The position numbers and the translations under genes were made by a program. This document shows positions 1 to 7,437 of a stretch of DNA of 11,663 bases, in pieces. The stretch is taken from positions 1-11,663 of the forward strand of contig JAFUJY010000016.1 in the NCBI GenBank assembly GCA_017467985.1. Direction: 5' to 3'. Positions within the stretch are counted from its first letter, which is position 1. Every line of letters begins with the position of its first letter. This DNA is from Bacillota bacterium. GTDB lineage: Bacteria > Bacillota > Clostridia > Lachnospirales > Bianqueaceae. Below the pieces are notes generated by a model that made no database searches, was not told the DNA's origin, and worked only from the letters and a program-made list of their open reading frames with translations.

Positions 1-1
1 A

Positions 2-3000
2 TTATATAATAAAGAGAAAGAAGAGATCAGCGAACATGAGATTTTCATGGGAGATATGCCTTTGATGACCGAGACCGGTACGTTTGTAATCAATGGTGCT
101 GAGCGAGTAATCGTAAGCCAGTTGGTACGTTCTCCCGGTATCTATTATGCAAAGACTTTAGATAAAATGGGTAAGCCTTTGTATTCCTGTACCGTAATTC
201 CCAATCGTGGTGCATGGCTGGAGTATGAGACCGATTCCAACGATGTATTCAATGTTCGTGTGGATCGTACCCGTAAGATTCCGGTAACTGTACTGATCCG
301 TGCATTGGGCGTTGGTACGGATGCTGAGATTATCGACATGTTTGGTGAGGATCCCAAGCTGCTGGCCACCATGGAGCGAGATATCGCTAAAAATAAAGAT
401 GATGGTCTGATCGAAATTTATAAGAGAATCCGTCCCGGTGAGCCGCCCACTGTTGAGAGCTCTGAGAGCCTGCTGAACGCTATGCTGTATGACAACAAGC
501 GTTATAACCTGGCTCGTGTTGGACGTTATAAGTTCAATAAGAAGCTGGCACTGCGCTCCCGTGTTGTTGAGCAGAAGTTGGCTGAAGATGTTATCGATGC
601 ATCTACCGGTGAAGTTCTGGCAACTGCCGGTACCGTTATTGATGTGGAGCTGGCCGATCAGATTCAGAACTCCGGTGTTGCATTTATCTGGGTTGAGACT
701 GAAGAGCGCAAGGTAAAGGTTCTGAGTAATCAGGCTGTTGATATTAAGCAGTATGTAGACCTGTCTGACGAAGAGCTGCAGGAAGCAGGCATCAACGAGA
801 TGGTTTACTATCCTGTGCTGGAAGAGATCCTGGAGATGGAACTGACCGGAGATGAGCTGAAGGCTCAGTTGAAGAAAGACAGTTATCGTCTGATTCCCCG
901 TCACATTACTTTCGAAGATATTATGGCATCCATTAACTATAATCTGAATCTGGATTATGGTATGGGTACCACCGATGATATCGACCATCTGGGTAATCGT
1001 CGTATCCGCAGCGTTGGTGAGCTGCTGCAGAACCAGTTCCGTATTGGTCTGGCTCGTATGGAGCGTGTTGTACGTGAGCGTATGACTACTCAGGATCCGG
1101 ATGGTGTAACTCCCCAGTCTCTGATCAACATTCGTCCTGTAACTGCAGCAGTTAAGGAGTTCTTTGGAAGTTCTCAGCTGTCCCAGTTCATGGACCAGAA
1201 CAATCCTCTGGCTGAGCTGACCCATAAGTGTCGTCTGTCTGCCCTGGGTCCCGGTGGTCTGTCCCGTGATCGTGCCGGATTTGAAGTTCGAGACGTACAC
1301 TATTCTCACTATGGTAGAATGTGTCCTGTTGAGACCCCTGAAGGTCCCAACATCGGTCTGATCAACTCTCTGGCGTCCTATGCCCGTATCAATATCTACG
1401 GCTTCATTGAAGCTCCTTACCGTAAGGTAGACAAGAGCGGAGATGTTCCGGTGGTAACCAACGAAGTGGTTTACATGACCGCAGATGAAGAAGAAAACTA
1501 CCGTGTAGCACAGGCGAACGAAAAGCTGGATGAAGAGGGCCGTTTCCTGAACAAGCGTGTAACTGGTCGTTTCCGTGAGGATAACATGGAAATGGACGCT
1601 ACCGACATTGATTATATGGACGTATCTCCTAAGCAGGTGTTCTCCGTGGCTACCTCTCTGGTTCCCTTCCTGCAGAACGACGACCCGACCCGTGCACTGA
1701 TGGGTTCCAACATGCAGCGTCAGGCAGTTCCGCTGATGACCACCGATTCTCCTGTTATCGGTACCGGTATGGAGCATAAGGCAGCCATCGACTCCGGCGT
1801 GTGTGTAGTTGCTAAGGAAGATGGCGAAGTTATCTTCGTATCTGCTGATAAGATTATTGTGCGTTCTGCCGCTACCGGTCAGAGCCACACCTATAAGCTG
1901 GGTAAGTTCCAGCGTAACAACCAGGGTACCTGCTTTAACCAGAAGCCTCGTGTAAACAAGGGTGACCAGGTTAAGGCCGGACAGGCTATCGCAGACGGTC
2001 CTTCCGTATTTGACGGTGAGCTGGCACTGGGTCAGAACCCCCTGATCGGTTTCATGACCTGGGAAGGTTATAACTACGAGGACGCCGTATTGTTGAGTGA
2101 GCGTCTGGTTGCAGAAGATGTTTATACCTCTTTGCATATTGAAGAGTATGAAACCGAGGCCCGTGACACCAAGCTGGGTCCCGAAGAGATTACCGCTGAT
2201 ATCCCCAATGTGGGTGATGACGCACTGAAGGATCTGGATGATCGTGGTATCATTCGTATCGGTGCTGAAGTTCACGCCGGCGATATCCTGGTAGGTAAGG
2301 TAACTCCTAAGGGTGAGACCGAGCTGACCGCTGAAGAGCGCCTGCTGCGTGCCATCTTTGGTGAGAAGGCCAGAGAAGTTCGTGACACCTCTCTGCGTGT
2401 GCCCCATGGTGAAGAAGGTATCATCGTTGATGTTAAGATCTTCACTCGTGAAAACTGCGATGAGATGTCTCCTGGTGTAAACGAAGTAGTACGAGTTTAT
2501 ATCGCTCATAAGCGTAAGATTTCCGTCGGCGACAAGATGGCAGGCCGTCATGGTAATAAGGGTGTAGTTAGCCGTATTCTGCCGGTAGAAGACATGCCCT
2601 TCCTGCCCAATGGCCGTCCTCTGGATATCGTTCTGAACCCCCTGGGCGTACCTTCTCGTATGAATATCGGTCAGGTTCTGGAGATTCATCTGGGTCTGGC
2701 TGCCCGTGCACTGGGGCTGAAGATCGCTACCCCGATCTTTGACGGTGCAACCCACGAGGACGTTATGGATACGCTGGAAATGGCGGACAATTACATCAAT
2801 CGTCCTTGGGAAGAGTTCAAAGAAAAGTATGAAGCGGTATTGAATCCCGACATTCTGCAGTATCTGGAAGATAACCTGGATCATCGTGAGGAGTGGGCCG
2901 GTGTGCCGATTTCCCGTGATGGTAAGGTTCCGCTGCGTGACGGACGTCCCGGTGAATACTTCGATAATCATGTAACCATCGGCTTCATGTACTATCTGAA

Positions 3001-3571
3001 GCTGCATCATTTGGTAGATGATAAGATCCATGCACGTTCCACCGGTCCTTACGCACTGGTAACACAGCAGCCTCTGGGCGGTAAGGCTCAGTTTGGTGGT
3101 CAGCGTTTTGGTGAAATGGAAGTTTGGGCCCTGGAGGCTTATGGTGCTGCTTACACCCTGCAGGAAATTCTGACTGTAAAGTCCGATGATATTGTAGGAC
3201 GTGTTAAGACCTATGAAGCTATCGTTAAGGGCGAGAACATTCCGGAACCCGGTGTACCGGAATCCTTCAAGGTACTGTTGAAGGAACTGCAGTCTCTGGG
3301 TCTGGACATTCGTGTACTGACTGAGGATCTGCAGGAAGTTGAGATCACCGAGGATATTGACGACGACGGCGAAAGAGTTGACGTTAATATGGAAGGCCGT
3401 GAAGACGATCCCACCGTGGTTTATGGTGCTGGTGAGAGCGGTGACAGCCTGGATGGTCTGGAATTTGACGGTGAATTTGATGATATCAGCTTGGATGACC
3501 TGGACTTCGGCGATGCCGGCTTTACTGTAGGCGATGTGGAAGAACTGGCGAATCTGAGCCTGGATGAATAA
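2..3571 (+). CDS. rpoB: RNA polymerase beta subunit, 5'-truncated by window edge
   Basis: This is the beta subunit of DNA-dependent RNA polymerase, which forms the catalytic core with beta' and carries the rifampicin pocket. The frame is open from base 2, and the 15 codons before the first ATG (47) continue the protein into a typical GDMPLMTETGTF block. The ATG at 47 is therefore internal, and roughly the first 100 residues lie outside the window. Visible landmarks are the rifampicin region (SSQLSQFMDQNNPLAELTHK, about 1170-1228), the following GPGGLSRDRAGFEVRDVH and ETPEGPNIGLINSL blocks, GDKMAGRHGNKG (about 2528-2563) and the C-terminal KAQFGGQRFGEMEVWALEAY block. At the position of E. coli Arg528 the residue is Cys (1229-1231). 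After the conserved core comes an acidic tail of about 75 residues ending in LANLSLDE. TTA, CTA and TCA codons are absent over about 1,130 codons, as expected of a very highly expressed gene. It is co-transcribed with rpoC. Confidence 0.99.
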   Translation, partial: LYNKEKEEISEHEIFMGDMPLMTETGTFVINGAERVIVSQLVRSPGIYYAKTLDKMGKPLYSCTVIPNRGAWLEYETDSNDVFNVRVDRTRKIPVTVLIRALGVGTDAEIIDMFGEDPKLLATMERDIAKNKDDGLIEIYKRIRPGEPPTVESSESLLNAMLYDNKRYNLARVGRYKFNKKLALRSRVVEQKLAEDVIDASTGEVLATAGTVIDVELADQIQNSGVAFIWVETEERKVKVLSNQAVDIKQYVDLSDEELQEAGINEMVYYPVLEEILEMELTGDELKAQLKKDSYRLIPRHITFEDIMASINYNLNLDYGMGTTDDIDHLGNRRIRSVGELLQNQFRIGLARMERVVRERMTTQDPDGVTPQSLINIRPVTAAVKEFFGSSQLSQFMDQNNPLAELTHKCRLSALGPGGLSRDRAGFEVRDVHYSHYGRMCPVETPEGPNIGLINSLASYARINIYGFIEAPYRKVDKSGDVPVVTNEVVYMTADEEENYRVAQANEKLDEEGRFLNKRVTGRFREDNMEMDATDIDYMDVSPKQVFSVATSLVPFLQNDDPTRALMGSNMQRQAVPLMTTDSPVIGTGMEHKAAIDSGVCVVAKEDGEVIFVSADKIIVRSAATGQSHTYKLGKFQRNNQGTCFNQKPRVNKGDQVKAGQAIADGPSVFDGELALGQNPLIGFMTWEGYNYEDAVLLSERLVAEDVYTSLHIEEYETEARDTKLGPEEITADIPNVGDDALKDLDDRGIIRIGAEVHAGDILVGKVTPKGETELTAEERLLRAIFGEKAREVRDTSLRVPHGEEGIIVDVKIFTRENCDEMSPGVNEVVRVYIAHKRKISVGDKMAGRHGNKGVVSRILPVEDMPFLPNGRPLDIVLNPLGVPSRMNIGQVLEIHLGLAARALGLKIATPIFDGATHEDVMDTLEMADNYINRPWEEFKEKYEAVLNPDILQYLEDNLDHREEWAGVPISRDGKVPLRDGRPGEYFDNHVTIGFMYYLKLHHLVDDKIHARSTGPYALVTQQPLGGKAQFGGQRFGEMEVWALEAYGAAYTLQEILTVKSDDIVGRVKTYEAIVKGENIPEPGVPESFKVLLKELQSLGLDIRVLTEDLQEVEITEDIDDDGERVDVNMEGREDDPTVVYGAGESGDSLDGLEFDGEFDDISLDDLDFGDAGFTVGDVEELANLSLDE

Positions 3572-3590
3572 TGAGAAAGGGGTGCGCTTG

Positions 3591-6500
3591 ATGGCGGCTA
3601 ACACCAACGAAAAACAACAAATTCAGTTTGACGCAATTAAAATCGGTTTGGCTTCTCCCGAAAAGATTCGGGAGTGGTCTCACGGTGAGGTTAAGCAGCC
3701 GGAAACGATCAATTACAGAACACTGAAGCCGGAACGCGACGGTTTGTACTGTGAGCGTATTTTCGGACCCAGCATGGACTGGGAGTGTCATTGCGGCAAA
3801 TATAAGAGAATCCGTTATAAGGGCGTTATCTGTGACCGCTGCGGTGTTGAAGTAACCAAGGCTAAGGTTCGTCGCGAACGTATGGGTCACATTGAGCTGG
3901 CTGCTCCGGTTTCTCATATCTGGTATTTTAAGGGGATTCCCAGCCGTATGGGTCTGATTCTGGACATTCCGCCCCGTACATTGGAAAAGGTGCTGTATTT
4001 TGCAGCATATATCGTGCTGGATCCCGGCAACTCCTCTCTGGCTTATAAGCAGCTGCTGACTGAAACTGAGTATCGTCAGGAACTGTCCAGAAAGGGTGTT
4101 ACTTTCCGTGCAGGCATGGGTGCTGAGGCAGTGCAGGAACTGCTGGCAAACATCGACCTGGAAAAGGAAATGAAAGAACTGTCCGAAGAGCTGATCGGTG
4201 CTTCCGGTCAGAAGCGTATTCGTATTCTGAAGCGTCTGGAGGTTGTTGAGTCTTTCTATAAGTCCGGCAACCGTCCGGAGTGGATGGTAATGGATGTTGT
4301 TCCGGTTATTCCTCCGGATCTGCGTCCTATGGTACAGCTGGATGGTGGTCGTTTTGCAACTTCCGACCTGAATGATCTGTATCGTCGTGTGATCAATCGT
4401 AACAATCGTCTGAAGAGACTGAAGGAACTGAAGGCTCCCGATATCATCGTACGTAATGAAAAGCGTATGCTGCAGGAAGCTGTTGACGCGCTGATCGATA
4501 ATGGTCGTCGTGGTCGTTCCGTAACCGGTCCCGGTAACCGTGCGCTGAAGTCTCTGTCCGATATGCTTCGTGGTAAGCAGGGTCGTTTCCGTCAGAACCT
4601 GCTGGGTAAGCGTGTTGACTACTCCGGACGTTCCGTTATCGTAGTTGGTCCTTCTTTGAAGATTTTCCAGTGTGGTCTGCCGAAGGAAATGGCGATCGAG
4701 CTGTTCAAGCCTTTCGTAATGAAGAAGCTGGTAGAAAAGGATCTGGCTCACAACATTAAGTCCGCTAAGCGTATGGTAGAGCGTCTGCAGCCCGAGGTTT
4801 GGGACGTTCTGGAAAATGTAATTCGTGAGCATCCTGTAATGCTGAACCGTGCTCCTACACTGCACCGTCTGGGTATTCAGGCCTTCGAGCCTACCCTGGT
4901 TGAGGGTAAGGCAATCCGTCTGCATCCTCTGGTTTGTGCAGCGTTTAACGCCGACTTCGACGGTGACCAGATGGCTGTACACGTTCCGCTGTCTGTAGAG
5001 GCACAGGCTGAGTGCCGTTTCATGCTGCTGTCCACCAATAACCTGTTGAAGCCCTCTGATGGTGCTCCTGTAGCCGTTCCTTCTCAGGATATGGTTCTGG
5101 GTATTTATTACCTGACCAAGGAAGAGCCGGAAGAAGAAGGTGCAGGCCGTTGGTTCCAGGATAAGAATGAAGCACTGGCCGCTTACCATGAAAAGGAAAT
5201 CACTCTGCATACTCCGGTTATGGTTCGCCGTACCGTAGAGGTAGAGGGACAGGTTGTAACCGGTATGATCAAGACAACCGTAGGTCGTATCATCCTGAAC
5301 GAGCGTATTCCTCAGGATCTGGGCTACGTTAAGCGTGATCCTTCCAAGCCGGAGACCTATCTGCCCTATGAAATCGACTTCATGGTAGGTAAGAAGCAGC
5401 TGGGTAAGATCCTGCACAACTGCATTAACGTGCATGGTATTACTGAAACTGCCACTGTTCTGGACGATATTAAGGGTCTGGGCTTCCAGTACTCTACTAA
5501 GGGTGCGTTGACCGTATCCGCTGCAGACGTAGTTGTTCCTCCTGAAAAGCAGGCACTGCTGACCGCTGCAGAAAAGGAAGTAGAAAAGATTGTCCGCAAC
5601 TATCGTCGTGGATTCCTGACTGATAAAGAGCGTCATACCAGAGTAATTCAGATCTGGACTGACACCATTAATAAGCTGACTGACCTGCTGATGCCTGCTC
5701 TGGGTACCAAGAACAACATCTACATGATGATTGACTCTGGTGCTCGAGGTTCAAAGGACCAGTTGAAGCAGATGTCCGCAATGCGTGGTCTGTCTGCTAC
5801 ACCTCAAGGTGATATCATCGAGTTGCCCATCAAGTCCTGCTTTAAGGAAGGTCTTGATGTTCTGGAGTACTTCATTTCCGCACACGGTACTCGTAAGGGT
5901 CTTGCCGATACCGCTCTGCGTACCGCCGACTCTGGTTACCTGACCCGTCGTCTGGTAGACGTTTCTCAGGACATTATCATTCGTTCTGAGGATTGCTGTG
6001 ACGAAGGTGTGAAGCCTGTGGGCGTTTGGGTAAGTGCTTTCATGGATGGCGATGAAGTGATTGAGTCTCTGGAGGAGCGTATCAACGGACGTTGGTCCAT
6101 TGATGAGATCCGTCACCCCGAGACCAATGAAGTGATTGTACCGGAAGATACAATCATCAGCCCCAAGCAGGCTGAGGCCGTTGTGGCTGCCGGTATTACG
6201 AAGGTTCATATTCGTAATATGCTGAGCTGCCGTCAGCGTCTGGGTGTCTGCGCTAAGTGTTATGGTGCTAACATGTCCAATGGACAGCCCGTTCGTCTGG
6301 GTGAAGCTGTAGGTATCATCGCTGCTCAGTCCATCGGTGAACCCGGTACACAGTTGACCATGCGTACCTTCCATACCGGTGGTGTTGCAGGTGGTGACGA
6401 TATTACACAGGGTCTTCCCCGTGTACAGGAGCTGTTCGAGGCACGTAAGCCCCGTGGTCTGGCCATCATTGCCGAAGCAGGCGGTGAGGTATCCGAGAAC

Positions 6501-7352
6501 ATCACACGTAAGAAGCGTGAGATTATCGTAACGGATCAGGAGACCAAAGAAGCAAAGAGTTATATTAGTCCCTATGGTGCACGTCTGAAGGTTACAGATG
6601 GACAGATGATTGAGGCCGGTGATGAGCTGACCGAAGGTTCTGTTAATCCCCATGATATCCTGAAGATCAAGGGGCTGGCTGCGGCTCAGAACTACCTGAT
6701 CCAGGAAGTACAGCGTGTATACCGTCTGCAGGGTGTAGATATCAATGATAAGCACATTGAGACTATCGTTCGTCAGATGCTGCGTCGTGTAAAGATCAGC
6801 GAAAACGGCGATACCGATATGCTGCCCGGTAGTCTGGTTGACTATCTGGAGTTCGAAGAGAAGAACCGCATCGCACTGGAAGAGGGTAAGATGCCCGCTG
6901 AAGGTGAGCGCGTACTGCTGGGTATTACCAAGGCATCTCTGGCAACAGAGTCCTTCCTGTCCGCAGCCTCCTTCCAGGAGACCACTCGTGTCCTGACTGA
7001 GGCCGCTATTAAGGGTAAGGTTGACCCGCTGGTAGGTCTGAAGGAGAACGTTATCATTGGTAAGCTGATCCCGGCCGGTACCGGTATGAACCGTTACCAG
7101 CGTGTACACTTCGAAAAGAATCTGACAGAAGAAGAGCTGGCAATTCTGGCCGAAGAGGAGCGTATCAGAGCCGAGGAAGAGGCTAAGCGTAAGGAAGCTG
7201 AAGCAGCTAAGAAGGCAAAGGAAGAGGCTGAGGATGAAGATCTGGAGACTCTGGACCTGACAGCTGACGATGAAGAGCCCGTACTGCTGGCTGATGAAGA
7301 TATTAAGGAAGAGGACCTGATCTTCAGCCTGGTAGACGACGAGGATGAATAA
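3591..7352 (+). CDS. rpoC: RNA polymerase beta' subunit
   Basis: This is the beta' subunit, which holds the catalytic magnesium and the trigger loop. The start at 3591 (MAANTNEKQQIQFDAIKIG) is chosen because AAAGGGG at 3576-3582 lies 8 nt upstream. An upstream in-frame ATG at 3564 overlaps the rpoB end, lacks such a site and adds nine non-conserved residues. The product is 1253 residues. The N-terminal zinc site is C66, C68, C81 and C84. The catalytic loop NADFDGD is at 453-459 with Asp 455, 457 and 459. The second zinc site uses C880, C887 and C890 plus C803 (or the adjacent C802). The trigger loop MRTFHTGGVAGG starts at 924. The C-terminus is a Glu/Ala/Lys-rich, probably helical segment from about 1185, then an acidic tail ending VDDEDE. 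It is the last gene of the operon: a terminator follows 11 nt after the stop. Confidence 0.99.
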   Translation: MAANTNEKQQIQFDAIKIGLASPEKIREWSHGEVKQPETINYRTLKPERDGLYCERIFGPSMDWECHCGKYKRIRYKGVICDRCGVEVTKAKVRRERMGHIELAAPVSHIWYFKGIPSRMGLILDIPPRTLEKVLYFAAYIVLDPGNSSLAYKQLLTETEYRQELSRKGVTFRAGMGAEAVQELLANIDLEKEMKELSEELIGASGQKRIRILKRLEVVESFYKSGNRPEWMVMDVVPVIPPDLRPMVQLDGGRFATSDLNDLYRRVINRNNRLKRLKELKAPDIIVRNEKRMLQEAVDALIDNGRRGRSVTGPGNRALKSLSDMLRGKQGRFRQNLLGKRVDYSGRSVIVVGPSLKIFQCGLPKEMAIELFKPFVMKKLVEKDLAHNIKSAKRMVERLQPEVWDVLENVIREHPVMLNRAPTLHRLGIQAFEPTLVEGKAIRLHPLVCAAFNADFDGDQMAVHVPLSVEAQAECRFMLLSTNNLLKPSDGAPVAVPSQDMVLGIYYLTKEEPEEEGAGRWFQDKNEALAAYHEKEITLHTPVMVRRTVEVEGQVVTGMIKTTVGRIILNERIPQDLGYVKRDPSKPETYLPYEIDFMVGKKQLGKILHNCINVHGITETATVLDDIKGLGFQYSTKGALTVSAADVVVPPEKQALLTAAEKEVEKIVRNYRRGFLTDKERHTRVIQIWTDTINKLTDLLMPALGTKNNIYMMIDSGARGSKDQLKQMSAMRGLSATPQGDIIELPIKSCFKEGLDVLEYFISAHGTRKGLADTALRTADSGYLTRRLVDVSQDIIIRSEDCCDEGVKPVGVWVSAFMDGDEVIESLEERINGRWSIDEIRHPETNEVIVPEDTIISPKQAEAVVAAGITKVHIRNMLSCRQRLGVCAKCYGANMSNGQPVRLGEAVGIIAAQSIGEPGTQLTMRTFHTGGVAGGDDITQGLPRVQELFEARKPRGLAIIAEAGGEVSENITRKKREIIVTDQETKEAKSYISPYGARLKVTDGQMIEAGDELTEGSVNPHDILKIKGLAAAQNYLIQEVQRVYRLQGVDINDKHIETIVRQMLRRVKISENGDTDMLPGSLVDYLEFEEKNRIALEEGKMPAEGERVLLGITKASLATESFLSAASFQETTRVLTEAAIKGKVDPLVGLKENVIIGKLIPAGTGMNRYQRVHFEKNLTEEELAILAEEERIRAEEEAKRKEAEAAKKAKEEAEDEDLETLDLTADDEEPVLLADEDIKEEDLIFSLVDDEDE

Positions 7353-7363
7353 TCAATAATAAG

Positions 7364-7395
7364 ACACGGTAATCCGCAAGGCTTACCGTGTTTTT
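7364..7395 (+). terminator. Intrinsic terminator of the rpoBC operon
   Basis: The arms ACACGGTAA (7364-7372) and TTACCGTGT (7383-7391) pair perfectly. Inside them a CC/GG pair closes a GCAA tetraloop. A run of T (7391-7395) follows the stem directly. It lies 11 nt past the rpoC stop and isolates the operon from the oppositely oriented genes downstream. Confidence 0.93.
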
Positions 7396-7402
7396 ATATA
7401 CT

Positions 7403-7434
7403 AAAAAAGCTCTGCCACCGGGGGCAGAGCTTTT
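7403..7434 (-). terminator. Intrinsic terminator of the minus-strand transporter/glycohydrolase unit
   Basis: The stem is GCTCTGCC (7409-7416) with GGCAGAGC (7423-7430) and a 6-nt loop. Read on the minus strand, the stem is followed by six T (7408-7403). Flanking A4/T4 can extend the stem, so weak activity on the plus strand is possible. It begins only a few bases after the inferred original stop of the glycohydrolase gene (7438-7440). The frame that is actually open there reads through the hairpin to a stop at 7401-7403, which supports a frameshift near the gene's end. Confidence 0.9.
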
Positions 7435-7437
7435 GAA

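Noticed and set aside
158..3607. 1149-codon open frame antisense to rpoB, and long ones over rpoC (3522-5636, 5751-7109)
   Set aside because: They are in exact codon register with the sense genes and arise from avoidance of TTA/CTA/TCA codons. The translations show no family signature and there is no suitable ribosome-binding site.
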